From NCBI GenBank assembly GCA_028583415.1, contig CM053265.1, positions 36,186,873 through 36,250,872 of the forward strand: a stretch of DNA of 64,000 nt. The letters run 5' to 3'. A program made the translations under genes and the position numbers. The notes under the pieces are model-generated. The model was not told the origin of the DNA. It was given only the letters and a program-made list of their open reading frames with translations, and searched no databases. The stretch is from Protea cynaroides. Its lineage: Eukaryota; Streptophyta; Magnoliopsida; Proteales; Proteaceae. Below, piece by piece: positions 44,400 through 55,567 of the stretch (positions are counted from its first letter, which is position 1; the number at the start of each line of letters is the position of its first letter).

Positions 44400-44640
44400 C
44401 TGATTTTTGGTTCGAGGGTCGGACAATTCGACTGACACCATCGACCCTCGGATCGACCCTCCTATCGACCCTCGGCTCTCGGGAATCTGACAGAAAATCG
44501 AGGGTCGGACTGAGGGTCGGATACCCATCAACCCTCGCATCGACCCTCAGCTCTCGGGAAGAACAGGTCATTCCCAGGGTCGGATACCAAGGGTCGGACA
44601 CACCAGCGACCCTCACCATCGACCCTACATAGAAAAGACA
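44400..44640. repeat. GGGTCGA/CGACCCT motif cluster in the chromovirus leader
   Basis: More than a dozen copies of gggtcg or cgaccct in both orientations lie in about 240 bp, with recurrent 'ggctctcggga' spacers. The same motif forms the two clusters in this family's LTRs. The cluster sits upstream of the antisense gene's leader and also upstream of gag. Confidence 0.8.
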
Positions 44641-44763
44641 GTATTTATTTCAGAATGAATTGGAGATTTTGAATTTTGTATCGGTTAGCGTGCCTACATG
44701 AAGTATAAATGATTTCTCACTGATTTTGATGATTTTCAGGCACCACCCATCTCAAAAGTAAAT

Positions 44764-45928
44764 ATGTCTACACGTAGAGTTACTCGACAAACCCGAAATA
44801 CAGTCCCACCACCACCACCAGTGGAGGAGACTAGTCAAGAGAATAACCATGCACAGGGTAATCCAGAACCAGCAGGCCCTAAAAATTTGCCACCACCACC
44901 ACTGGAGCTAGCAAATGTGGTTATGAATCTGGCACAACAGCTATAGCAAATGCAACACGCACAAGCTTAAATGCAAGTTGCAATGGGAGTTATGTTTCAA
45001 GCCACTCAGGCTGCAGCCATGCACACTGGGCAAGCTAGTGCAGCACCAATGGGTAACCACCCAGCTCAACAGACACCTCAACAACCGGCTGCACCAATTC
45101 CAGTGCAAGTCCCAGAAGCAGCCCAAGGGAACTATCAGTATCCACCCCCTATGTTTGGGGCATACCAAAATCAACTGGATCACTCCCGGCTAGTGGAGAG
45201 ATTTTTGAAAATGAAACCGAGAGAATTCAATGGTAAGCCGTCTGATCCACTGTGGCCAACACACTGGATAGACGAAATGGAAAGGAACTTCCTTATGATG
45301 ACTATTACCAAGGAAGAGAAAGTACTATGCGCCACCTTCATGCTCAAAGGCGACGCACACCATTGGTGGAAATCTACAAAGACATACTTATTGACCAAGC
45401 ATGCCCTACTGACATGGGCTATATATAAAGAAGCATTCTTCGAGAAGTATTTCCCCAGAAGCTTCAGAGATTCAATGGAGAAAGAGTTCCTGAGTTTGTA
45501 CCAGGGACAGATGACCGTAGACGCATATCAACAGTGCTACAAAGAGCTGTTTTTCTTTGCACCGGCTAGTATGCAAGAAGAAGATACAAAAACCCGTAGA
45601 TTCGTCGCGGGGGCGAGGAGGAAGCATTAGGGAACATGTTCTGGGATTAGAAAAGACCATATATAATGAAGCGGTCCAGATCGCTCGAGTGATTGAATCG
45701 AGCCAGAAAGAGAGTTATTTCGCTCAAAACAAAGGAATCAAGAGACCATCTGGGAATTCGTATAACGGAGGCAATAATAGGACGTATAAACCTTTTCGTC
45801 CTCAGAATTTTGCAACTGCACCAAAGTCTACTTCAGCGGCTCAACCACAGCCAAAGTCAAATTCTGAAGCCCCGAAGTGTTATAACTGCAACCAACCAGG
45901 GCATATGGCAATAGAGTGCCCAAAATCC
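44764..45928 (+). pseudogene. Gag of the second chromovirus, degenerate and cut by the gap
   Basis: ATG opens MSTRRVTRQTRNT and a Pro/Gln-rich N-terminus with a TAG at 44944 and a TAA at 44968 in frame. Then come the gag core (FLKMKPREFNGKPSDPLWPT, MLKGDAHHWWKST, FEKYFPRSFRDSMEKEFLSL), a shift near 45610, and the tail with the zinc knuckle CYNCNQPGHMAIEC ending at the gap. The protein is capsid/nucleocapsid. Confidence 0.9.
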
Positions 45929-46428
45929 NNNNNNNNNNNNNNNNNNNNNNNNNNNNNNNNNNNNNNNNNNNNNNNNNNNNNNNNNNNNNNNNNNNNNNNN
46001 NNNNNNNNNNNNNNNNNNNNNNNNNNNNNNNNNNNNNNNNNNNNNNNNNNNNNNNNNNNNNNNNNNNNNNNNNNNNNNNNNNNNNNNNNNNNNNNNNNNN
46101 NNNNNNNNNNNNNNNNNNNNNNNNNNNNNNNNNNNNNNNNNNNNNNNNNNNNNNNNNNNNNNNNNNNNNNNNNNNNNNNNNNNNNNNNNNNNNNNNNNNN
46201 NNNNNNNNNNNNNNNNNNNNNNNNNNNNNNNNNNNNNNNNNNNNNNNNNNNNNNNNNNNNNNNNNNNNNNNNNNNNNNNNNNNNNNNNNNNNNNNNNNNN
46301 NNNNNNNNNNNNNNNNNNNNNNNNNNNNNNNNNNNNNNNNNNNNNNNNNNNNNNNNNNNNNNNNNNNNNNNNNNNNNNNNNNNNNNNNNNNNNNNNNNNN
46401 NNNNNNNNNNNNNNNNNNNNNNNNNNNN
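45929..46428. other. Assembly gap of exactly 500 N
   Basis: A round 500-base gap is usually a placeholder of unknown size. The missing part of the chromovirus (protease to 3' LTR) would need several kilobases, so the real distance is probably much longer. Any frame read across it is meaningless. Confidence 0.97.
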
Positions 46429-49319
46429 CTTGCCTGAAATAATTGAATATTTTTCTACTTTGTCCCTTATGATATCATCGTGATATAATTTTTTTTTTAT
46501 ATTTGATACTTCATTTGATGTGTATTTATGCTTTGTATTTTTGAAGGTCTGTAATGCATTTAGTGACAGAAAAAATCAGAACACAGATTGGTGGATGGAA
46601 ACTAAATAAATACATTAAGTCCATGCACCCTTTCCTTTCAGTAGTTCATTCGTTGATTGAAAATTATATACATAGAGAGATGATTCTTGTGGAACTAATG
46701 TGGGTCTTTTGAAGAGATCCATGGGCACGCATGATGCATGTGATGAAAAGGAAATTTGTGCATATGAAGACATGCATTTTTTTACATTTCTATGGAACTG
46801 CTACAAGGTTAATAAATAAAGAAAATAGTAATCAGAAAAGAATTGATAGTTCCTGGATAGGTTAATAGCAATTCTAAAAAAAAGGAATATTCTAAGGACT
46901 CAATCAAATCAATAACCACATATCTCGAAAGGACTCCACTTTACCAAAATCATTAGCCTTTTGTTTTTCAACCTTGGATCGGGGATGACAAGGTATCCAC
47001 TGAAGAGGCTGGCTGCTGGCTGACAAACTTTCTTAATTATCTAATGTATGATAGTCTCCAAGTTCTCTCTCTCTCTTTCTCTCTCTCTCTCCAAGTTCTC
47101 TCTCTCCCCAAGCACCGGAAAAGGACAGGGCTTCATTCAACCTTTTATTCCTCTCAACTTGTAGTCTGGCTTTGCTAGAAAAGCATAATTTTCTTTTATC
47201 TTCTTGTTCTGTCGATTTTCTTCTATTTGGTTTCGTTTGTTGGTAAAGGAATTGTTTGATGGGGCTTTTCTGATTCATTATCTTATGTATAATGACTTAG
47301 TCAATTCTTACTAGAGACAGTTTTCTTTCATTCCCTTTTTGTGTTCATTCTCCAAAGTTTTTATTGTTTGGTTACTTGGTTATGTGTTGAAGAACCTAAC
47401 CATTGGGTCTAGCTATGCTTTATGAAATCTTCAAGGCCAAAGAAGAGCTTTTGTAAATAACTGGGTTATATGAGAAAATGAAAGTGAATCATAAAATAGA
47501 GGGGTTTATTTTTTGTTGTTGTTGGGATTCCAGTAGGAAGAATTTCACTTAAACCTAATCTAAATGACATTTGTCATACTTAAGCATTATGTGTGCTTCA
47601 TTTATGATTAATAAAAAGAATGGTTACCTGCTCACCTAGTAGGTAGAAAATGCATGCCATAGTCAGGTAATCCATACAATATAAGATTGACATCACAGCA
47701 GACAGGTCAATATAATATCACAGAATGAAAAAAGCTCCTATCAAGTAATCCATACAATTAGAGTTCTTTATTATTCGATTGAAGATGGCATAGGAATGAC
47801 AGCCTGTAATGATTCTAACAAAATTAGTACTCCAAAGGCAAATAAACTGGAACATAAAAGTGTTGATCACATACTTAATGGACATAACTAGTATTTGTCT
47901 AGTATGATATCAAATGAATTTAGCAAACATAAACAAACTGATTACCTGAACAGATAGTACATTATGACAAAGATAATGAAAAAAAATGCCACAACTAAAA
48001 ACATTATCTGGCTTGATTTGATTTTGAAAACCTACAGCAGCAATATACTCATAGTCAAGGAAGTTGGTGAGAGGACTAGGAAGTGAGCTGGTGAGAGGAC
48101 TAGGAAGTTGCGTAGTCAAGGAAGCCTTGGGGAAAGAGATTCTAATAATAGTTTTAGTCCAAAAATCAGTGAGATCCCAGATGTGGGTTCTTAAATTCAT
48201 AAAAATAAAGGGATAATATAATAAGGGAAAAGATCCCCAAGCTGGCAGTTTGGGAATTCTTTCCCATGTCCTCACAGTCTCTCCTCCTGACATTTTATCT
48301 CCTCTCCCTGATCTTGTGGTCCTCTACTGACGATAAGGATTCCCAAACTGGTTGGGAGCTGGCAGCTTAAGGAACCCTTCCCTTGTCAATAAGTCATGGT
48401 CTTCTTTTACATTCATATGCAGGCACAGCATCAACTTTATTCAATTTAGATGCTTATAACATTAAACTCCCAAGCATTTTGTCCAAGGGCAGAAGGCATG
48501 TTATAGGGGTTAATCCACCCTAATTGAGTTTTTCGCTCTCACTAGACTTATCATGATATACTTCCATAGTTTCATATTAACAGACATTTTCGGATAATAA
48601 CAAAAGAAATAGAGTCAAGAAATCAATTGATAGTAACCCAAAAAAATTCACATTTATTTAATTAGTTTTTTGCATTAGGACATAACTCCTCATCACATGG
48701 AGTGGAAACAAAGTCTTATATATTATGTTTTTGGTTTTTTTACTCTTTTGGTTGTTTTTACAAATTTTATTAGTTCATGTACTTGAATGAGACAGTGTGA
48801 AGCTTAAGCATCAGGTTTTATGGGTTACTTTAATTGCATAAGGATCTACATGAAGCTTCCCATTAAAAAATACTACAACGATTTGACACGGGGTCTAACT
48901 ACTGGCAGTTTTTCTTTTTCAAGGGAAGTAAAGTTAGGAAGATGAAACTCCATTTTTTTTTGCTTATTCATGGTTCAAGTACAAATACCCAATCTGCATT
49001 CTTGGTTGGTACTACCATTTAATCTCATGCATTCATTTTTATAAATTTATTCTTATGCATTCATTCTTTTATTAACAACTGTACTTTTAATTTTCAGGCA
49101 TCTGAAGAGATAAAGAAAGTTTATGATGAAGAGGAGATAGATAGGAAGATTGAGTTTATGTTTTCGAACTTTGATTCTATATATGTATGACTTTGTTTGG
49201 TTGTATATATATATTTGACTTTGTTGATTGGGTTTTCTTCTTTATATGCAATTTTTACTGATTAATAGGGTAGGGTAAGGTAGTAGAGAAATGAAATTAA
49301 AAAAAAAAAAGGGATTTTC
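46429..49319. other. AT-rich sequence inside the CACTA nest, no gene recognised
   Basis: It contains a CT-rich microsatellite (47062-47107) and a possible terminal exon at 49099-49190. The latter follows the acceptor ttttcag with codons ASEEIKKVYDEEEIDRKIEF ending at TGA. No transposase or other domain is visible on either strand. If the CACTA interpretation holds, this is its interior. Confidence 0.45.
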
Positions 49320-49761
49320 CCAATGTAAAATTTGGTCCGTAGCGTAATGTTTATTATAGACCACGGAATATAAGTTTCCCTTGTGGAAAATGTATATTAT
49401 AGACAACAGATTATTTTTCGTTGCGTAAAATCAATATTATAGACAATGGACTGTTTTTCTGTTGTGTAAAATGGTTATTATAAACTACGGTATATTGGTT
49501 TTTGTTGTGGAATGTATATATTATAGACAACGGGCCTTTTTTCGTTGTCTAAAATCTACATTATAGACAACGGAATGTCTTTTCTGTTGTGGAAAATATA
49601 TACACCCATTGCACCGAGTTTTTCGTAGAGCAAATTCGTTACGGAATTTTTGACAACGGAACGACAATGGAAATTTTACTGTAGGTGCTTAGTTTTGCCA
49701 ACGGGAAATTATTTTCCACAACGGAAAATTTCCGTAGCGAAAAATGCATATTGCTGTAGTG
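49320..49761. repeat. CACTA right terminus with subterminal repeats
   Basis: Recurrent units of about 50-60 bp (tattatagacaacgg ... ttgttgtggaaaatgtat) lead to the inverted terminus ending tgctgtagtg at 49761. It mirrors the left end at 16039 for at least 35 bp. Confidence 0.78.
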
Positions 49762-49936
49762 AGAGAGATATGAATTTATATTCAAATCTTGAGTGAATTG
49801 GAATGAGGCAACATCCTCTATTTATTGAAGACATGTGCCTTTCCAAATGGTCACTTCCAAAGGTATGGGTGTACCTCTTCATACCAAAAGGTATAAGTCA
49901 CCATCCTTCTAAAAGGATACATATGTATAGGTACGT

Positions 49937-50160
49937 ATCCACATTCGTATCTATATCCATATCAATATTCATATCCATATCCATATCCAATTCAAAACAA
50001 AATCCAAATTGAATTTCCCTTAAAAATAAAAATAAAACTTTGAATTTAATTTTATCCATATCCATATTCATATCCATATCCATATCCAATTCAAAACAAA
50101 ATCCAAATTGAATTTCCCTTAAAAATAAAAATAAAACTTTGAATTTAATTTTAAAACTTT
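49937..50160. repeat. (ATATCC)n tract and a 99-bp tandem duplication
   Basis: A run of atatcc hexamers is followed by ccaattcaaaacaaaatcc at 49987 and again at 50086. The intervening block, to gaatttaatttt, is almost identical. A slippage-type duplication. Confidence 0.85.
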
Positions 50161-50598
50161 ATTTGTTTTTGGACTTTCAAAATAACATAAAATTTAAAAA
50201 TTTCACTTCCGTTCCCTTAAATTCCTCTTGCAGCCAAACAAAGCGCTAAGGGTTTCGATTTAGGGGATGGTTTGTACTTACTTTCTCATTATAAAAAAAA
50301 AAAATTTGGTTTTAAAATTTGGGTCATGTGGGAGTCCGAATTCTTGATAAGTCAGACTTGAGATGGACACTAGGCTAAATGTGAACTAAGGGGTTATTGG
50401 ATTATCCAGTTATGAAAATGAGCTGAAGTCTTCGTGGAGGAAGTGAGGAACTAGGGAACGGAGAATAGATGCGTAAGACCTTGATTATGTATTTATGTTA
50501 ATTGGAAGATTCCCATTGTTGATGGATGTGGAGGCTTGCCCTCTAACCATCCAAGTGAGCAGTTTGACCTATGGATATTCTGTCCATTAATTGGAGTC
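50161..50598. other. AT-rich intergenic stretch
   Basis: No gene, RNA or repeat structure is recognised. It leads up to the foldback element beginning at 50599. Confidence 0.4.
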
Positions 50599-51722
50599 CG
50601 GATCACCTGCACTTACTAGAAGAGTAATTACTCTTTTAGTACGTTTTTTAAACGACAAGTGTCCTATGTAGTTAACGGTGCTAACTTCCGTTAGCTAAAT
50701 AAATTCTATTTTTTAATTCTTTTTATTTAGGTAATTGATTTGGTGAATTGGTAATCACTTTTTTTAAGGTATGTAATCTATTAGAGATAAAACTCTAATT
50801 ATTTTTTAGGGTAAGTAAATCAATTAGAAATAAAACTCTAACCATTTCTAAAAAGAATAACAATTAGAAATAAAACTCTAATAAACTCAAAATTTTTAAT
50901 TCAAAAGAGTTTTATCTCATTTAAAAATAAAAAATAAAAACGTGATTTCCCTTTTCTCTCTCTCCAACTCTTGTTTTTTCGTTTAGATTTTATTATTTTA
51001 ATTCAACATAGCTTTATCTCATTTAAAAAAAAAAAAAATTTTAGAATTTGTCTCAGAGTTTTGTATGTTGGATTTGCTGGATCTCATTAAAAAAAAAATA
51101 AAAAATTGATGTTTGGCTCTTTCCAGTATAATCATATGCAAGCAATAATGGAGATGGCAAAAATCGGTATGTACGCAAGAAGCAAAAATCAATAAAAAAG
51201 AAGTAATGGATAAAAGAAAATAGAAATTAAAAAAAAAATTAACTCCAAGACAAAATCTAAAGAAACATTTTTACTTTTTAATGAGATAAAGCTATGTTGA
51301 ACTAAAATAACAAAATCTAAAGGAAAAAAAAAGTTGGAGAGAGAGCAAAGGGAAATCACGTTTTTTTTTATTGTTTTTTATTATTATTATAATTTTATTT
51401 TTTTATGAGATAAAACTCTTTTGAATTAAAAAATCGTGAGTTTTATTAGAGTTTTATTTCTAATTATTATTCTTTTTAAAAATTGTTAGAGTTTTATTTC
51501 TAATTAATTTACTTACCTTAAAAATCATTAGAGTTTTATTTCTAATATGTTACCTTAAAAAACGTGATTTTTAATTTACCAAATCAATTACCGAAATAAA
51601 AGGAATTAAAAAATAAAATTTATTTAGCTAACGAAAGTTAACACCGTTAACTACATATGACACTTGTCGTCCAAAGAGCATACGAGAAGAATAATTACTC
51701 TTCTAGTAAATGTAGGTGATCC
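50599..51722. mobile_element. Foldback element with long terminal inverted repeats
   Basis: The left arm from ggatcacctgcacttactag and the right arm ending ctagtaaatgtaggtgatcc are inverted copies. The symmetry continues inward for over 400 bases: gttaacggtgctaac, repeated attagaaataaaactctaa units, gagataaaactctttt, and the gtgatttcccttt/ggagagag blocks. A unique centre of about 200 bp lies near 51040-51250. No coding sequence is present. It is a non-autonomous DNA element, possibly Mutator- or foldback-type. A clean target duplication was not found. Confidence 0.85.
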
Positions 51723-52124
51723 AAACGGAATTAATTGAAGTATTTTAGTTGCCGGGAGCATAGTTTTAACAATCGGTATTGTGATACCATCAGTCTGGAT
51801 CAATCCGATCTATTCTCATCTTTTTTGGGTCAGACCGAAAATTGGTTGAGATTGGCGTCTACATAGGTGAAACATGTGGCAATCAATTCCCTTGGATGGT
51901 TGACAAATGTCATGAAATAAAAGTAGAAAAAAAATTGAATCAGATAGAATCAGCCAATCCAATCCAATATCCAGTCTCGATCGATACCGATACAAATCTA
52001 CCGATCGAGCATCCGATACCGATTACAAGGACCATGTTATCCGGAGTCATAGACAGTAGAGATCGATCTCTTTGGGAGGTCTATTGAACAGTTCTCCTTC
52101 AGGCGATAATGATAATCCATTGTT

Positions 52125-52742
52125 TTTATTTTTTTTATTTTTATTATTTTTTTTTTGTGTGGTAAAGATGAAATCTATTGATCATAATAACATGTACATG
52201 CCAAAGAATCCTGGGGCACTAAAGCTTGGATCCAAGGAGCGAAAATAGGCCACGATACTGAACCCAAAACAGTAAGGGCCATCCTAGCAAGGGCATGGGC
52301 TAAGCCATTTCTATCCCTTGAAACAAAACAGAAAATACAGTCATTACAAAGAGAGGCCAAATAGATTATATCCCCCAAGACCGACCTTAAAGAACCACTA
52401 CCCACAGACTTCTTGGAGTTGATAGTGTCAATCAATTCTTTACAATCTGAACAAACTAGAATATTTTTCTGATCAGTCTTCACAGTTTCAAGTAGCGCTG
52501 CTCGAACAGCTACATCTTCACCTTCAATGACCTCATGAAAAATCTAGGGACAAGATATTACCTTGGAGATGTTTCTAAAATTGTCAAATCGAGAAAAACC
52601 AATACCACCAATAATAGAATCTAGAGGAAGACTAGCATCAGCAAATATAATAGTATAACCCCACCGAAAAGGAAATAAATGATGTCCATCTTCATCCACG
52701 TTAAATTCTAGATTCATATGGTGCTTGGAAGGAAAGTAAATT
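52125..52742 (-). mobile_element. 5'-truncated LINE with RNase H remnant and poly(A) tail
   Basis: On the minus strand a broken RNase H-like domain appears: ADASLPLDSIIGGIGFSRF, a TAG, AVRAALLETV, NILVCSDCKELIDTINSKKS, then VSRDRNGLAHALARMAL. The pattern is that of RVT_3-type RNase H domains of plant LINEs. Its 3' end is followed by an A-rich tail (minus strand; 52125-52160 on plus is T-rich). The 13-bp sequence ATAATCCATTGTT flanks it on both sides (52112-52124 and 52743-52755), a typical LINE target duplication. Confidence 0.88.
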
Positions 52743-52755
52743 ATAATCCATTGTT

Positions 52756-53966
52756 CACAATTGCTATCTATGCTGTCTTAGGGTCAACCACCTAAGCGTG
52801 GATCTAATAGACCGTTGTTATATATTGCGAAGGCTAGCTTTATTTCTGATGCAAGTAATTCAATTTCTTATAATTCCACAAAAATGATTGAATGTTCTAA
52901 AAAATGAAGTCCCGCGGTATGAGACATTGCTAATTAGCTGCGTGGTAGCAAGGAATCCATAGACCTGAAACTTTTCAAGGAACGAAATAACAGTTCAGAT
53001 CAAGAATCTCCTGTACTGTAAAATCAAATTTCACCTCTGAAGCATCATGGGCTAGTCCACTAATAGGCATGGTTTTAGGTACCCGGATGGAATCGGTTAT
53101 ATCGTTGGATGCACATCTACAGTTGCTGATACTAATACAATACTGGTACTTTCATTTTTTAAAATCTATAATTTTAATTTAATATCCACAACGTGTCTCT
53201 ATTATGAGTTCCATGTTGATCTAATATTGATCCCGTAATGATTTTCAAAGTGATCGGTACCCTTCCTGATACTATGAACTAAAACCACGCTAATGGGGAT
53301 GGTCAATGGAAAATATTTGTGCAAGTATGACTTTATGTAGAAATAGACTGCCACTCGCCAATCTAATCCAGACATAATTCGGTGTTAGTGTTATTATTTA
53401 TCAGCTGGACTCCTAAAGTAAAGATTGCACAGCTGACTGAACCCAGCATTTTACTCAGAAGAACTTGGTTACCGGTGGCTACAGTGCTGCACGTTAACGC
53501 TGAAGCTCTCCAGCCCAAGGGTTATATTATTGAAAAGATGAGCTAAAACTATACCAAATATGGTGAGAGTTCTAGTATGACCCAAAACCAAGATTGCCAC
53601 AAGCCCGAAAAGCAAAGCCCTTTACAACTATCTTGCTCTTTACTTTGAATTTCCTGTCCATTGTGTCAGACGAGTTTAATCCATTATGTCAAACGAATTT
53701 AATGACATATGGGTTGTTTTAGGTTGCCTTTTCAGTTTTTCACTACTTACGGTTAAATATCTATCAGGTTATTTGAGCTCTAAAACAGGAAAAGAATTCC
53801 AGCCGTCAGTCAAATCAAGAGAGAGATAGCTGGGTTTGTGTTTTACTCGAATATTAATATTACCTTTTATGGAAACGGTCATTCCACCAAAGGGTGTCAT
53901 TACAAGAATACTGGTCAATGGCGGTGTGTAAAATCGTTGCGGTAGATCAAACAAATGCCGGATGTT
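52756..53966. other. Intergenic sequence, no gene recognised
   Basis: I see no domain, LTR terminus or tandem structure. Short dispersed phrases (for example gataccgat) occur but do not form a repeat with clear borders. Confidence 0.4.
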
Positions 53967-54180
53967 GTTGTTAAAATTGGGTTGGCTGACGTGTCCTGTC
54001 TCCTGCAAAAAAGAAGATGTTATCGGAGGTCGGACTGGGTAGTTCAATGATCACTCCGATGATCAAGTCAATAACAAAGCACATAGTATGGAGCTTACGA
54101 GAAGAAAGTAAGCTCCTAGTGGGGGAAACCTGGGTATTCTTTCAATAGAAAGGATGATGAAGTCAAGTGATTATACCTGT
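53967..54180. repeat. First copy of a dispersed duplicate (partner at 55076)
   Basis: Shares 'ttgaaattgg/ttaaaattgg', 'gtgtccYgtctcctgcaa', 'gatcaagtYaRtcaacaaagc' and 'agtatggagcttaY' blocks in the same order with 55076-55300. The two copies are direct, diverged and about 1.1 kb apart. Confidence 0.7.
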
Positions 54181-54689
54181 GATCATTAAGTGTATATACG
54201 GAGTAGATACCTCTAGTGGGAGTCGGATACGTTACTAGATGTCCTAGTTGGATGAGGAGATTGCTCTCCTGATGGCATAAGTCAGTCATGTCCTACAGTG
54301 TACGTAAGAAGAAGATCCTATGGCCAGGAAGAGTTGTCCCTACATGTATTCCAGGTAGTTGATGATTATCCATTGTAGAGGAGTCGTATTCAATGTCCAA
54401 CTCCTAGTGATGTGATGTCCAGGGATTATCCGATAGCACACAAGATATCCTACGAAAGTGCGTCACCGACTCAGGGACCTGACACATACAGGCCACACGT
54501 ACACCTCCTAATTATTTGGGAGTGTTCTAGAAGTGACACATGTACTGACATGTGTCGTCCCCTTATTGTGACACGCATACGGACACTCGTCGCCTTCTTA
54601 TTGATGGACGAAATATGCTATCAACACCGGAAACATGCACCGGCGTTTCCTCATATGCCGCAAATGTGCCACTAAAGATATTGTCGACA

Positions 54690-54970
54690 TTGATCTACGG
54701 CGTTTTTTTCGTAAAAGCCCGTAAAATATTTATCTGCTGGCGCGCTGTTATAGAATAACTTATAGCGCATTTATGTAAATGCAGCATAACACAAAACATT
54801 TAGAGGGAGCAGCGTTATGTAATAAATGCCGTTTAGTAATATACCTACCCTGTCGTATTCCAGAAAACGTCATTTATTAATATACGTATACCAGCGTTCA
54901 TTAAACGCCGTTATATTTGGGTAGATGCCCAAATAGCGGCGTTTTCCACAAAACCCCGCCATATGATTTT
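54690..54970. repeat. Subterminal-repeat-like block of a DNA transposon remnant
   Basis: Recurrent agcgttat, aaacgccgtt and agcggcgttttcc motifs in both orientations resemble CACTA subterminal regions. No CACTA terminus is visible nearby, so only a fragment remains. It lies between the two copies of the 54.0/55.1-kb duplicate. Confidence 0.5.
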
Positions 54971-55075
54971 TTTTTTTAATGTAAAATCCATTTTTGTGTC
55001 ATCATACCCTATAACATAATGCATCCAAAAATACATAAACAACCATTTCAATAGATCCCACTATCCACTACTGTT

Positions 55076-55300
55076 GCTGTTGAAATTGGTTTTACTGATG
55101 TGTCCCGTCTCCTGCAAGGCAAAGTAAAGAGGTTATCGGACCCGGACGGGGTGTCCGGTGTCCGCTTCGACGATCAAGTTAGTCAACAAAGCAAACAGTA
55201 TGGAGCTTATAGTAAGGGAAGTAAACTTCTTTGAGGAATGTGGGGTCCCTGAGTATTCTCAGTGTAGTGAAGATGGTTAGAATTCAAGATGTCTTACCTT
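55076..55300. repeat. Second copy of the dispersed duplicate
   Basis: Direct repeat of 53967-54180 in the same order of blocks. With the subterminal-like block between, the three may belong to one decayed transposon. Confidence 0.7.
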
Positions 55301-55567
55301 GTGATCGTCGGATGTATCTATAGCTGTGTCGTCAATCCTTGATTGAATCTTTGTCTTATGAATGTTCTCATATTTCCCTCTTATGATTCTTCGGGGAAAT
55401 CCGGACTATGTTGGACAATAGAATTAAGATCCTATGGTGCTGCAAACCCACCGCTTAAGTCTTCGCGGGTTGTCATACGCGTCTCTAAGGTGTCAATGGT
55501 GATCCGTGGACATGATCAAGAGATCCACCCTTGATAGAAGCCCTTAACTCATGCCTTTGATGGACCA

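Larger units (their letters stand above)
39924..45928 (+). mobile_element. Second chromovirus-type gypsy element, plus strand, cut by the assembly gap
   Basis: The 5' LTR 39924-42211 (TGTAAGACCC ... GGGGTGTGACA) is of the same family as the element at 27559-37149. A tRNA-iMet primer site (42215-42226), an antisense gene, a motif cluster and gag follow; the N gap then begins inside gag just after the zinc knuckle. Neither pol nor the 3' LTR is seen on the far side of the gap. The five bases before the LTR are gtgaa; their partner is not visible. Confidence 0.9.
16039..49761. mobile_element. CACTA-type DNA transposon termini enclosing a nest of retrotransposons
   Basis: The left terminus (16039) and the inverted right terminus (ending 49761) match at about 32 of 35 bases, starting CACTACA.CAATA.GCATTTTTCGCTAC. 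Both are followed inward by several hundred bases of short subterminal motifs (ccgtagcg, ccgttgtgg, accacgga), as in En/Spm elements. The 3-bp flanks are gga and aga, so the target duplication is imperfect. No transposase domain is recognised in the parts not occupied by insertions. That one element spans both ends is an inference; two separate copies in opposite orientation are possible. Confidence 0.6.

Noticed and set aside
45557..46483. 308-codon frame spanning the gap
   Set aside because: Most of it is N; only the gag part before 45929 is real.
47910..48293. 127-codon minus-strand frame
   Set aside because: No recognisable domain, skewed composition and local duplicated phrases (gtgagaggactaggaag). 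Probably chance.
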